Of a stretch of 64,000 nucleotides of DNA, positions 35,744 through 47,049 are shown piece by piece. Position numbers and translations under genes: made by a program. The number at the start of each line of letters is the position of its first letter. The first letter of the stretch is position 1. Below the pieces are notes generated by a model. That model saw only the letters and a program-made list of their open reading frames with translations, did not search any database and was not told the DNA's origin. Origin of the DNA: Zygnema cylindricum (Eukaryota; Streptophyta; Zygnematophyceae; Zygnematales; Zygnemataceae); NCBI GenBank assembly GCA_037447655.1, contig JBBHKE010002882.1:364091-428090 (forward strand). Direction: 5' to 3'.

Positions 35744-36732
35744 AGTTATGGGCCCAACCTCTACAATGCCCATCATCAATGAAACTGACTTCATATACTA
35801 GAAGAGTATGATGACAGGATCTTTATATGAGAAAAGGTTTTGGGGAATAGAGAATGGGCAGGTGAGGAGTCCATCCGGTTTTGGCATTCTTCCTAGGTTT
35901 CGATGAAGCAGATTCACCAGAGATGCAGATCCATCTGTAATGGAGGAGACAAAGGAAAGGGAGGTGGTGGACAAAGAAAACGAGAAGGAGACGATCACAC
36001 CTAAAGCAATCAGTTCAGCATTCATGTCATGTATTCCGAGTAACGAGAAAAATGATACTGATACCTAGGACTACAACAATATGGCGGCAAAGTACTTCAC
36101 CTTCCACCATCTAACTAAAGGGCTTGCATCTTTTTATTTTAAAGTAGAGAGGGCATTCGATCTTTGGGTGACTCTTATAGAGATTTACTGAAGTGGTACG
36201 ATTCAGCAACAGCAGTTGGCTGATTAAAAAATAAATGCATATATATATAAGAGGAGGACGATATTAGAATTTTTGTAATGAGCTCGCAACACTTTTCATT
36301 GAGCTAGAGAGTGCTAGAAAAATAGAAACTGAAAAGGAAAAGGTTAACTGCTTGCTCATGAAGTTACAAGATGTGTTCGAGAATATAGTCAAACGTGTGC
36401 CGGACTTGCCGGACTTAAGGTAGATATCGAATTTAGTGGTAGGGATGATTCTCGTTTGGGAGAATATGATTTAGATCCGAAGTGGAGGAAAGAGTGGGCA
36501 AGCCATGACAGCTAAGACCAGTTCGAGGAGTAGAGATTCTAGAAAACTTGTCAGAAACTATGGAGGTGGGGGCCAAAAAATCAGACCGATGAGTTTGGAC
36601 CCAGGGTTCCCAAGGGATTGTGTCAATTTTGTAAAAAACTAGGGCACTATATGGCAAATGCACCAAGCTAACCGAACTTTGGTTAAAGGAGGGGCAGATC
36701 GGTGAACCTCCAAGAGGAATGAAAATGGCCCT

Positions 36733-37446
36733 GTGACACAAGTACATGAGGAGGAATCCGAGGACGAGCACGATGAGCTTTTGTTGGATGAGGAGTTCGA
36801 GGAGAAGACCGAGGTGAAAATTCCTCAAAAGCAGAAATGTGATTTCGGAGGATTAAAAGATGAACAAGGTTGGATTATGGATTCAGGTTCCTCCATGCAC
36901 ATGTGTATGGACAAACATCTTTTCACTAAGATGAGAAAGATCCCCACCATAGAGATAAAGTATGGGGATAGGGGGGTACTCACCACTAGTTTGATAGGAT
37001 CGGTAGATCTAAAAGTCTTAGTTGAAGAAAAGAAATCCACTGTGACATTCTCTGACGTGTTGTTTATTCCAGAGTCAAACAAAACCCTCATCTCAACGTC
37101 TGTGTTAGATGATAAGTGTTGTAAGACTAACAGTAGGAAGGGAACCTTCACTTCTAGCTTTGAGGAGGAATTTTATTTCACTGCTGAAAAAGGTAGCCAA
37201 GGGATATTTAGGCAGATTTTAAGCACTCAAAAGAAGAAATTTTACTATGTTGGTGTTCATGATATTATGTTGTGGCATAAGAGGCTTGGACATGTGCATT
37301 TAGATAAATTGAAAGAAATGAAAAAGATGAGAATAGTGGAAGGAATTCACTTTGGAGAAAGTGAAAACCTAAGTGACTGTAATGGTTGTACACAAGGTAA
37401 GGCACACAAGATACCTTTCCCTAAGGAAGCCACTTATAAAGGATGA
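36733..37446 (+). pseudogene. Copia-3 protease and pre-integrase domain (long intact frame)
   Basis: A 237-codon uninterrupted frame: protease IMDSGSSMHMC intact, then MLWHKRLGHVHLDKLKEM and the zinc-binding end DCNGCTQGKAHKIPFPK. The upstream knuckle LCQFCKKLGHYMANA has lost its last cysteine. Confidence 0.75.
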
Positions 37447-37454
37447 AAAGTTAT

Positions 37455-38147
37455 AGACTTGGTACATATTGATATTTGGGGATCGGCCAAAGTGCTTTCT
37501 CCCGAAGGTAAGAGAATTATGATGACAATCATTAACTATTGGTCTCGGTATTCTAGAGTGTATTTTTTGAAAAAAAAATCAATTGGTCTTGGTTGTCTAG
37601 AGTGTATTTTTTGAAAAATAAACCAGAGGGCCCACAGATTATTAAGGAATATAAAGCGAGGAGTGAAAAATTCCATAAAACCGCCATTAAGAGAGGAAAG
37701 AGTGATAATAGTAGAGAGTATACCTCCTATCAGTATGAGAATTTTCTTAGACAAGATGGAGTGCAACATCAAAAGACAATCCTTGAAAATCCTGAGCACA
37801 ATGGTGTAGCAGAGAGGTTATATAAGACACTAAGTGAGAGTGCCAGAAGTATGTTGTCGGAAAAAAGATGGGAAAGAGATTCTAGGCGGAAGCTATCTCA
37901 AAAACAGAGTTCTTACTTCGGTAGTAAAAGGCCAAACACCTTATGAGAGTTGGATCGGCATAAAACCAGATGTTTCACACCTAAAGGTTTTCCGTAGTCA
38001 AATGTTCAGTCTAGAGACAGATCAGTCAAACTGGATGTTAGATGCGAAAGGAAAACCATGATATCTGCTAGGATATGATAAAGATGTAAAGGGATATAGA
38101 GTCTATGATCTTAAAAGCGAAGATATAATCCTAGTGAAGCATCTATA
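37455..38147 (+). pseudogene. Copia-3 integrase core
   Basis: HIDIWGSAKV, KSDNSREYTS and EHNGVAERLYKTL blocks. A local duplication near 37536-37615 repeats the RVYFLK segment. A deletion within the region before LKNRVLTS removes part of the FWAEAMKFANY block. Confidence 0.7.
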
Positions 38148-38599
38148 ATAAAAGTGAAGTATTACTATAATGTTATGAATCGAATCTTGATCTTGTTCAA
38201 CATCTCCACCATTTTACCTGTATAAGAATAATAATAATAGCTTAAGTTTTGAAAAAATATACAAAATAAAGGGTACTAGTTGCTAAGAAGAAGTGGGAGT
38301 TAATGCACCACTTCAAAAATTCTATTTTATTTAATCAAAATTCTCGAAATTATATTGATGATTTATAAAAATTATAAATAATATCAACTACCCAAAATTA
38401 CCAAACATTTTCTTGAAATATACCTCTTCATATTTGTTTGAAATCCCTAAAAAAAATTTAAGAACATGATACAATAACCTCGATAAAAATAAAACAAAAA
38501 AAACAAAAGGCAACAGGTTATTATGCACGAGGAGGCCTTTAATAACCACAAATCTAAAGAAAAGGGTGTTTTCCCCCACCCTTTAATTATGTTGAAGTA

Positions 38600-38770
38600 A
38601 AAATGGGGGTCGACGTTAAAAAGTTGTAAAAAGAGGACGACGAGGGGGTGGGAATCTAGAGGCGGGGGGGGATTTACAAGGGGGTGGGGATCTAGAGGAG
38701 GGAGGAGATCCCAAACGGAGAGGGGGAGGTCAATTTTGGGGGGTGGGAGAAGTGTGAGGCGAGGGTCCTA
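38600..38770. repeat. G-rich block with TCTAGAGG repeats
   Basis: Runs of GGGGG and repeated GGGGTGGGNATCTAGAGGNGG segments on the plus strand. No gene. Confidence 0.6.
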
Positions 38771-38986
38771 ACACTGAGAGGAAAAACATTATCAATAGTT
38801 AGTAGTTATTTTTATTCATTTTAAGTTAAAATCTCTGTTTCATAATAAAAACTTTGAATAAAACAAACACAAGACTTGACGCTGATAGGAAAAACATTAT
38901 TAATAGTTAGTAGTTCTTTTTATTCTTTTTTTGTTAAAATCTTTGTTTCATTATAAAAACTTTGAATAAAACAAGCACAAGACTTA
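38771..38986. repeat. Tandem duplication of a 108-bp unit
   Basis: Two units begin ACNCTGANAGGAAAAAC at 38771 and 38879 and differ at only a few positions, so the duplication is recent relative to other repeats here. Confidence 0.85.
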
Positions 38987-39049
38987 ACAGAGTAGACGAC
39001 CTCACAAACTTGACCTGTAAAAATAATTCTATTTATACCCTTCCATCAT

Positions 39050-39335
39050 ATATATATATATATGAATATACTTCAAATATACATTTATATATATAATGAA
39101 TTGATATCATATATATATATAAATATATTTATATGTATTTTATATATGCATATATATCTGGTGTATATATATAACTATACATATGTATATAGTGTATATA
39201 TATCCTTATATATGCATATGCACACATATATATGTATGTGTAAATACATATGTAAATACACATATCTACATGTATCTATATATATAAACACGTATATATA
39301 TATATAGAAATATACATATACATATATATGTATAT
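39050..39335. repeat. ATATAC-rich low-complexity tract
   Basis: TATATATA/CATATGTA alternation. All reading frames in it are spurious. Confidence 0.85.
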
Positions 39336-39349
39336 TCATCATATCATAA

Positions 39350-39739
39350 TCATAGTAATTCGATGATACATACATTACAAAAACAATAAATTGAAACATT
39401 TTGCATAAATGTAAGAACCACTTCAGGTTTGTAACAAACATCATTAAACAACAAGGTTCCTTTGGAATAAGGCTCACATTTGCAAATGTACTTGTTCTTT
39501 GATTTGTTATAGCCTTTTTTGCATGTACCTATGGGCGTTTTTCTGTTCGTTCCATTGCAACAGGTACCGCCTCCCCCACATGGCCCTCCCACTTGTGTCG
39601 CGTTACAAAATGCCTTACATTTGATTATTTTGCGTTGACTTTGAGGAGAACAACCTTTGGGGAGAAATGAGTTGAAAAGGCAATTGTTTGCCAATTCTTT
39701 ACATTTTGGGTGTCCGTTACTTGTCAAAACTGGTCCCAC
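39350..39739 (-). CDS. Putative cysteine-rich (EGF-like) exon of an unrecognised gene
   Basis: The minus-strand frame holds about 15 cysteines in 110 codons, including KCKAFCNATQVGGPCGGGG, TCCNGTN and GTCKKGYNKSKNKYICKCEP, then a stop after CIIELL. The C-x-x-GY-x-YxCxC pattern resembles an EGF-like end, and there are two N-glycosylation sequons (NAT, NGT), so a secreted or surface protein is possible. A possible acceptor (GACAAG) lies near 39720, and no signal-peptide exon was found. It stands out from the AT-rich surroundings. Could also be a decayed fragment. Confidence 0.4.
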   Translation of the reverse strand: MGPVLTSNGHPKCKELANNCLFNSFLPKGCSPQSQRKIIKCKAFCNATQVGGPCGGGGTCCNGTNRKTPIGTCKKGYNKSKNKYICKCEPYSKGTLLFNDVCYKPEVVLTFMQNVSIYCFCNVCIIELL

Positions 39740-39949
39740 AAAGTAGTTGTATGAAATATTTCTGGTGCATGTGGATAAACGAGGAAAATCTTAACTTCAC
39801 GATTGGTACGAAAGATGGGAGTGTATATCGTGAAGCTTTAAGAGTTTTTTTTGGGTCAAGTGATTTTAACATATTCAACGCACGCTTTAGTTTGAAAGAA
39901 TTTGACATATTAAATAAATTTTCAAATCAGTCAATTTAATAATGTTTGG

Positions 39950-41003
39950 TCCGCTTGATTTTTTTTTTTTTATTAGCAACTACCTTTCTCTCTAGTTTTT
40001 TTTTTTACAGAATATACTGTGGATTCTACAACTATTCCACAATTTTATTTTTTTTCTTTTTTTCCCCTTTTTTACTTTTTTCCTTTTTTCCACTATATTT
40101 TTTAGTCCACAATTGATATTTATAGCATTCATTAGTGTGGATCACCTTGATTCTGGATCTTATCTAGTCTTAACAAATTAAAATTAATATCTTTGCATAT
40201 AGACTTTCTATTTTCAATTAAAACTAACAATAGTAAAAAAAAAAAGTTATTAATTTCCATGGTTGTGTTATGGGAGTAGAGGAGGGGTTTTCGTTTCGGT
40301 CTATGCTGCTTTCTTCCTTTTTATTTCTAGCGATAATTTTTTAAATTTTACCCTACCTTAACTTGGAAGTCTAAACCGTTTATACCACTTTAAGAAACAT
40401 TGATAGATTTGTTCATTATGCATACTTTACCCTAATGAACGTGACTATCTACAATGTCTATTTTATCCAAGAGAGCATATGAAGAAATGTAGCAAAGTTT
40501 ATTGAAAAAAATAGAAACACTAACATAGAAAAAATAAAATTGTGCCAACATCCACATATTCATACAAAACCCTGTTATGTCTTTAGCCCCAAATCACAGA
40601 CATTGTAAAACGAACAATTCGCTTTGGTTAAACTTTAGTCTTACAATAAGCTGGGAGATTTCAATTAACTGATGGACGCTCGAATGCTTCCACTCAACTA
40701 GTTATAAAGTAGATCTCTAAAACACCGACACCCCCCAAAATGCCTTCTAGTTAGTATGGAATAAAAATGATACAATGAAATAGAGGACTAGAAGAGTCAT
40801 AAAACAAAAACAGGGACTAGAAAGTGATACAAAAAATAGAGGACTAGATGATGAATAGAGGACTAGAAGATGAACTTAGGATTAGAAGATGATGCAGTAG
40901 AGGGTTAGAAGATGATGCAGTAGAGGGTTAGAAGATGATAGAACAAAATAAGGATGAGCAAGATATCTAGGTAAGCACATAATAAGTGTTTTATCCAACA
41001 TTA
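39950..41003. other. AT-rich stretch with a 24-bp minisatellite
   Basis: Mostly T-rich and A-rich sequence without genes. About 40780-40945 holds tandem AGGNNTAGAAGATGATGCAG-type units of roughly 24-25 bp. Confidence 0.6.
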
Positions 41004-41553
41004 TGATAGGATCTCACACAAAAATCAGAGTGCAAGACTACAGCGGAAGCATTCACATAATTCACAGGAGAACGAACTGTCCACAAAAGCCAATATATTT
41101 CATAGACATTTTCTCCCATAAAAGATTAACTTCCTACTCCCTCTAAGCTGCAGTATATTATACATTTATTGTTACGTCACTACTTCAAACTACAAATCAT
41201 ACAGTGCGCACTAATTGCGTACAAGTCAAAACGTGTCAACAACGAAACACAAAGAACTCCGGGTACAACTCACAGGTACAGTCAAAACCAACTAAAGACA
41301 AAACGAACCTACATATCATACACACCAAACGAAACATAAACTGGTCGTCGTCAAACTGAATCACCCCGAAACCACAAAACTACAATGCACTACACAACCA
41401 AATAAAACCACCCGAGACCACTAACTTAACGTAATGACAAAGTAGCCAACCGCGCGACAGACCGCGACGACCAACTACAACTTTGATTGAAAAAGAAAAA
41501 CTAGGAGGCCATGCGAAAGACTGCGACGGCCGATAAGAAACTTTGGCTTAACA
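41004..41553 (-). repeat. Copia-5 3' LTR
   Basis: About 550 bp, near-identical in order to 44260-44813. In minus orientation it starts TGTTAAG after the polypurine tract. Confidence 0.85.
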
Positions 41554-41592
41554 ATCCCCCTCTCAAACTTGTAATCATCACATCAAACCTAA

Positions 41593-42257
41593 TTAAGGTC
41601 TCCCCCTCAAATGTACATCATGAGCCGCGACATTTGTCAACATATCCCTGGCTTCCTCCAACGTCGAAACATACATAAACTCAACTTCCTTTGCTGTGAT
41701 AAAATCGCGTACGAAGTGCCACTGAATCCTAATATGTTTTTTCCTTTTGTGAAAGACAGGATTCTTCACCAATGCCATCGAACTCATTCTGTCAGAAAAT
41801 ATTTTGATACAGCCAATTGAAATCCCCAATTCTCCAAGTAGTTACTTAATCCAAATCGACGCCTTAGACGTATGACACGCAGCCATATACTCTTCTTCGG
41901 TTGAACTTAATGCGACAGTTGGCTGGAGTTGCGAACTCTAAGAAATTGTCGCGCCACCAAAGACAAAAGCATATCTAGACGTTGACTTTCCTGTATCAAA
42001 ATATCTACCCCAATCTGTGTCACAATATCCCACGCGCTCCAAAGATGTTCGTCTAGATTGAAATAATAAGCCAATCCTGACCGTACCTACAAGGTAACGA
42101 AATATCTTTTTCACGGCCTCCCAATGAATCCTTTTAGGAGCCTGACAAAATCAGCTCACAAAATAAACTACGGCTGAAATATCTGGTCGCTTGGCCACTC
42201 TTAAATACATTAAACTTCCAACGGCCTCACGATAGGGCACGTGGACAGTTTCCTCCT
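41593..42257 (-). pseudogene. Copia-5 reverse transcriptase end and RNase H
   Basis: The minus strand carries MSSMALVKNPVFHKRKKHIR and HFVRDFITAKEVEFMYVSTL, the conserved end of copia RNase H. Upstream pieces resemble RPDISAVVYF and RYLVGTVR segments in broken frames. Ends at a stop just before the polypurine tract. Confidence 0.8.
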
Positions 42258-42757
42258 TGTAACAGGGTTACAGAATTGGGTACTTAGTGGCTAGGGCTAG
42301 GCTGCTATAGTTGCGATTTCAGAGCAGCGCAGTTGCGATTCCTGAGCAGCGCAGATGCGATTCGAGACCAGCGCAGCATAGCAGCATAGCAACTTAGCGG
42401 CGTAGCAACTAGAAGCGCAGCGGCGCAGCAGCGCAGCATAGCAACGCCGCAGAATGTAGATGGAGCTGTATAGTTCTAGAAGGAAATTTTAGATAGATCT
42501 CGATTGACCGTGAAGGTCAATGTGTACAGCTATACAGTACTAGGTTGACTAGCAGTTAGTTTAAATAGTCAAGTAGACCTGGTGAATGGGGACCTCAGGT
42601 AGACTTACACAGCTAGCGCAACCTTGTACTCTCTTTCAAGTAATAAAGCCCAACCTTGTCTGTGAGTTTTGTGTGCTCATGCTTTTGCTACAGGAGATCC
42701 TTGGTGTTTTGCGCTGTGCACTGTGATATGTTGTGGTGTATTGTTGCCTCTTTTACA
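42258..42757 (+). repeat. Gypsy 5' LTR with internal GCGCAGCAG minisatellite and polyadenylation signal
   Basis: 500 bp. About 42310-42450 consists of GCGCAG/CATAGCA units. AATAAA at 42642-42647 marks a likely poly(A) signal, and a GTTTAAATAG box near 42556 may be the TATA element. Confidence 0.8.
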
Positions 42758-42791
42758 TTGGTATCGGAGGGATTACCCGTGACTCGACAGC

Positions 42792-43935
42792 ATGGATGAA
42801 CACGGCGTGTCCACTACAGAAATGTTGGCGCAAGTTCTCAGGGAGTTGGAAAGTGTGAGATTACAGAACGCGCAGCTGAGTAACACCGTCACAGCCTTGG
42901 AGTCGCGTCTAGGGGAGCGACCTCATGGAAGCGTAGAAAGAGACTCCCGGAGACCGAAATTAAGACTTCCCGACGAGTTTGACCCTGCAAGACACAAGAA
43001 CCTTGACTCATGGCTATTCTCCGTGGCGAACTATCTCGAGAATTTTCCTAGCCTATCGGATCGTGAGAAGATTCACTACGCGGGTGGTCTTGTTAAAGGG
43101 GCAGCGGGGGCTTGGTGGAGAACATTGGTAGAGGACGATGAGTTACCGACCGTGTGGGCGCTCTTCGTTCAACTTCTCCGCGACACTTGGCAGCCCGTCA
43201 ACACAATGAAGGCGGCAAGAGATATGATCGCAGTTTTGAAGCAACGAACGTCAGTGATGGAGTTTACGCAACGGTTCTTGGAGTGCAAAGTCCAAATACC
43301 TACGATGACGGAGGATGAAGCCGTGGATCGCTTCGTGAAGGGGCTTAAGTCGTCTATTCGTAGAGATGTGGAACAATGGCTTGCTCGGGAAAGCACGACT
43401 CCTCCTCTCTCAGTAATCATCCAGTTTGCGGAGCGGACCGATTCGGTCGACTTTCACCTCCGGAGACCTTATCACTACGGGTCGAGCAGTAGCAGAGGAA
43501 ACCGACGAGACGAAGGTCCAACCCCCATGGAGCTCGGCGCAATTAAGGAGGATAAGGAAGCGGTCAACGTCTTGCGGAAAAAGAAGAAAGTTACCAAAAC
43601 CAAGACCAATGACTTGTCCCCCGAGGAAATCCAGCGGAGGAGGCAAAATGGCCTGTGCTTCCAGTGTGGTTCTCCAGATCATATGGCTCGAGAGTGTCCG
43701 AAACGGAACAGTTCCAAAAAAGGAAAACTCACCGTTATGAGGTTAGCCGGAGAAGGAGGAGACCCTTTGATATTTCGGGGTCAAATAGGAGTGAGTGCAG
43801 CTAACTTCATGGTGGACTCCGGAGCGTCGGGGAACTTCATTAACGAGGCGACGGTGAAAAGGTTGAAACTTCCTCTTGTGGTACTAAATAATCACCAGTC
43901 GGTACAATTGGCCGACGGCAGTTCCTTATCCATTA
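42792..43935 (+). pseudogene. Gypsy Gag and protease N-terminus
   Basis: Uninterrupted from ATG to the break. An N-terminal coiled coil (EMLAQVLRELESVRLQNAQ) precedes the retrotransposon Gag domain (GAAGAWWRTL, EFTQRFLECK), a basic linker, a CCHC knuckle CFQCGSPDHMAREC at about residues 290-305, and the aspartic protease start FMVDSGASGNFI near residue 345. Reading-frame integrity suggests a fairly young insertion. The last ~30 codons of the open frame are read through into copia-5 sequence and are not gypsy. Confidence 0.8.
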
Positions 43936-43939
43936 CCCA

Positions 43940-44245
43940 TCGTACCCCATCCATCAGTTTTTGGAGACGATCTCCCATCGCGTCATCTTCCTCTTTCTTT
44001 TTCCCCTCATTCTCCTCTTTTTGACTGATTAAATCGATCAGAACGGTCTCCTCAAAATTTTTGCCAGGGAAAGCATATGGAGTTTCTACTTCCGGATACG
44101 AAGATGTTTCGGATGGATCCGGAGGATCCGGATCCGGAGGTTGCGGAAATATCGGAGAAGGTATCAAAAGAGAAGGGGTATTTTTCTTCTTTCTCCCCAT
44201 GGCGGCCAAACTAGCCACCCTTCTACACCTCGAAGGAGCACACAA
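43940..44245 (-). pseudogene. Copia-5 Gag N-terminus
   Basis: Minus-strand frame beginning just inside the primer-binding site, proline/acid-rich (PQPPDPDPPDPSETSS, QKEENEGKKKEEDDAM), then cut at the gypsy junction. Confidence 0.5.
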
Positions 44246-44259
44246 GCTCCGATACCACT

Positions 44260-44813
44260 TTATAGGATCTCACACAAAAATCAGAGTGCAAGACTACCGC
44301 GGAAGCATTCACATAATTCACACGAGAACGAACTGTCCACAAAAGCCAATATATTTCATAGACATTTTCTCCCATAAAAGATTAACTTCCTACTCCCTCT
44401 AAGATGCAGTATATAGTACATTTATTGTGACGTCACTACTTCAAACTACAAGTCAACCCAAATCATATAGTGCGCACTAAGTGCGTACAAGTCAAAACGT
44501 GTCAACAGCGAAACACAAAGAACTGCCTATACAATTCACACGTACAGTCAAAACCAACTAAAGACAAAACGAACCTACATACCGTACACACCAAACGAAA
44601 CATAAACTGGTCGTTGTCAAACTTAATCTCCGCAAAACGACAAAACTACAATCCACTACACGACTAAATAAAACCACCCGGGACCACTAACTTAACGTAA
44701 CGACAAATTACCCAACCGCGCGACCGACGGCCGACTATAACTTTGACTGAAAAAGACAAACTAGCCGGCCACGCGAAAGACCGGGACGGCGGATTACAAA
44801 CTTTGACTTAACA
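44260..44813 (-). repeat. Copia-5 5' LTR
   Basis: See copia-5; primer-binding site adjacent at 44246-44257. Confidence 0.85.
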
Positions 44814-45250
44814 CATTGCACGTACAATAACTAACAAATATAATTTTGAATCAAATTTCACTAGTAATTAAAAGATGTAACCACTCCTTTCACTTTTTCA
44901 TCTTACAACAAAAGAACATTGCAAAAATTAGAAAGTAAAAGTCTTGTTATTGAATAATTAATCCTTTATTAAATTTTATCTCTAATTAAACCTCTTCTCC
45001 ACCCCACCAACCGGTTGATAAGTATTTTCCCTCTTCTCTTTCGTCCAATCTTTGTGTGGGGTGTATAAAACGTCATGGGGAAAAGGTGGACACCATTGCT
45101 AACAGAATATTCTCGTCTTCAACAATATTTCTCATATTTTTTTATTTTTGTTATTTCTTATTCAACTAAGTTCCCTCTAAGGAGTTGAAATAAGTATACA
45201 TAGCAAACCGCTTCACCCTTTATCAAAAAATAAAAAAGAGAGGCGGAAAG
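44814..45250. other. AT-rich non-coding stretch
   Basis: No gene or repeat partner recognised. Confidence 0.4.
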
Positions 45251-45259
45251 AAAGAGAGG

Positions 45260-45330
<71 letters not shown>
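45251..45330. repeat. (GA)n microsatellite
   Basis: GA repeat with a single GAAA interruption, running into a G-run. Confidence 0.95.
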
Positions 45331-45332
<2 letters not shown>

Positions 45333-45360
45333 AGGGAGAAGTGTTAAAAATTGATCAAGT

Positions 45361-46030
45361 GCTCTGATACCACTTGTTAAAAATTGATACACATTAAACA
45401 TTCACGGCTCACAATAAAACACGTCGACCAAATATAAATATATTAAACCGAAGCTTTCATAATAACAACCTCTATTCCTTCTTCCCTCAAATCAACTTTT
45501 CTCTCTACATCTTAATGTGTCATTCCTTAAGTCACATAATGCATCTCTACATAGACTGCATGATGCATCTCCCCAGACTGCATACTAAACTGATGGAAAA
45601 CAATCACTAAAATACCTTTTTAACACCGACAACTCACGACCACTAACTCCACTAACTGAAAGCAGACGAGGGCGCCGAAGTCCACATGCGGACGTGCGCC
45701 TAAAAAGCATTCAAGCGCCGAAATAAAGTGACACGCACTAAAAGAACTAGACACTTACTGCACACAAAAAAACATAGTCACCGTTTAAGACAATACGAAC
45801 AAAACAGACTGAAACCAATTGAACCATGATGCATAAATAATCTATGTACTGGCTAGTACTGAACCGCCGTACATTGGACGAACCAAAGGTACTCCAACAC
45901 AAAACGCGAAACCATACTCAAATCGAATCGCGCCACGCAAACCAAAACATCAACGAACTCGCGGACGACCAATTCTCCACATCTCAACCGCCGATTCTTC
46001 CAATAATCCTAACAGATCCGACACTTTATT
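45361..46030 (-). mobile_element. Minus-oriented LTR with primer-binding site (copia-6 fragment)
   Basis: TGGTATCAGAGC (reverse complement at 45361-45372) is the classic initiator-Met tRNA primer-binding site of plant copia elements. It abuts an LTR edge beginning TGTTAAAAATTGATAC at 45375. The far LTR edge is not certain and no gag follows, because a GA microsatellite replaces the interior. Confidence 0.55.
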
Positions 46031-46035
46031 TATAG

Positions 46036-46454
46036 TAGACTAGCCAGCAGCCACCTCCCCGGGGTGGTAGCCAACCCGGATGGAGCATTTGCTTCGCGGA
46101 TGCGTACCGAAATAAAATCCAGCGGTCACTGTGAAATCCCGGACCTTCGGGGAGAATCTTGGTCGGACTTTTTGTAATGTTGTTTTTCCGGGAAAAACGA
46201 AAAAGTATAGTACGACATGGTCAGAAAAGGTACGGATTGCAACCTCACTTTTCGTCTGATGGAGCTTCACCCTGATTCTAAACTTTCACATAGTCATGAA
46301 AAATACCGTCTTTACACATATATATATGTACATACATATATGTATATATATGTATATATATATAAACATATATATATATACATATATATACATATATATA
46401 TACATATATATAAACATATATATATACATATATATATGTATGTATAGATGTACA
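46036..46454. repeat. Segment duplicated at 50373-50783, ending at the assembly gap
   Basis: Shares CCACCTCCCCGGGGTGGTAG and, from about 46205 on, some 250 bases that look identical to 50531-50780, including an ATATAC microsatellite. It stops exactly at the run of N. Confidence 0.9.
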
Positions 46455-46464
46455 NNNNNNNNNN
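46455..46464. other. Assembly gap (10 N)
   Basis: Ten unknown bases between a TATA-rich repeat and a copia RNase H fragment. Confidence 1.
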
Positions 46465-46528
46465 TCTCAACTGGGTGTAGTTGAGAAAGTGTCGTTTTGT
46501 TCTCCGGTACATGAGTCGGAGGTATCAT

Positions 46529-46915
46529 CTCACTCGTTGGTGTAAAATTTAATATATTTCATGAACTGTAGCAGGCCGATCATAGCGGCAGCAGTTGGAA
46601 TACTCATTAAGAGTCTTAACGATCCTAGGAAGAGAGACTGGGAGGCCGCCAAGAGAGTCATGAGATATTTGTTGGGAACCAGAGAGTTATGGTTGCATTT
46701 AAGAGGGGAGCACATCAGTACTTGGAGTGATGCCAGTTATGGGGATGCACCTGTGAGAACATGCACTCCTGGGTGTGTGTTGTATGTTGGGGAAGGTGCT
46801 TGCTGTTGTAGGAGATTGCAACAAAAGGTGGTTGCTCACTCTACTATGGAGGCTGAGTACATGGCCTCTTGTTTTGCTGTGAAAGAGTTGATGTGGGTCA
46901 ACTCTCCCTCTCCAT
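46529..46915 (+). pseudogene. Copia RNase H fragment
   Basis: Frame with RPIIAAAVGILIKSLNDP, WSDASYGDAP (catalytic Asp kept, unlike copia-1) and HSTMEAEYMASCFAVKELMW. It then runs into a pyrimidine-rich tract. The upstream part is lost at the N gap. Same family as copia-1/2/3. Confidence 0.8.
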
Positions 46916-47049
46916 TTTCTTTTTTCTTTCTTTCCCTCTCTTTCTCCCTCTCCCTCTCTTTTTGGAAAATGAGAGGAGAGGTGGGGAGAGGGAGGGGGAG
47001 AAGAGTGAGTGTGAGTATTGATATTCGGTGTTTGATTAGAGATGAAGAG

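Larger units (their letters stand above)
34701..38147 (+). mobile_element. Copia-3: decayed copia element, 3' truncated
   Basis: Full-length 5' LTR 34701-35743 (starts TGTTAAAATTAATGG), primer-binding-like AGTTATGGGCCCAAC at 35744, gag, protease and integrase. It ends abruptly after the KHL segment downstream of integrase, losing reverse transcriptase, RNase H and 3' LTR, much as copia-2 does. Confidence 0.8.
42258..43935 (+). mobile_element. Truncated Ty3/gypsy element (LTR, gag, start of protease)
   Basis: LTR 42258-42757 (TGTAACAG to TTTTACA), then primer-binding site TTGGTATCGGAGG and the gag-protease frame from 42792. Similarity breaks at about 43935 directly into copia-5 gag in the opposite orientation. 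The rest of the gypsy element and the middle of copia-5 are both missing. Confidence 0.8.
41004..44813 (-). mobile_element. Copia-5: minus-strand copia element carrying a nested gypsy 5' end
   Basis: 3' LTR 41004-41553 and 5' LTR 44260-44813 are close direct repeats. Flanks CATTA and CATTG match 4 of 5 as a target duplication. Primer-binding site TGGTATCGGAGC (minus strand, 44257-44246) fits initiator-Met tRNA priming, and a GAGAGGGGGATT polypurine tract precedes the 3' LTR. Between them remain gag start (minus) and the RNase H end, with a plus-strand Ty3/gypsy fragment in the middle. Confidence 0.85.
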
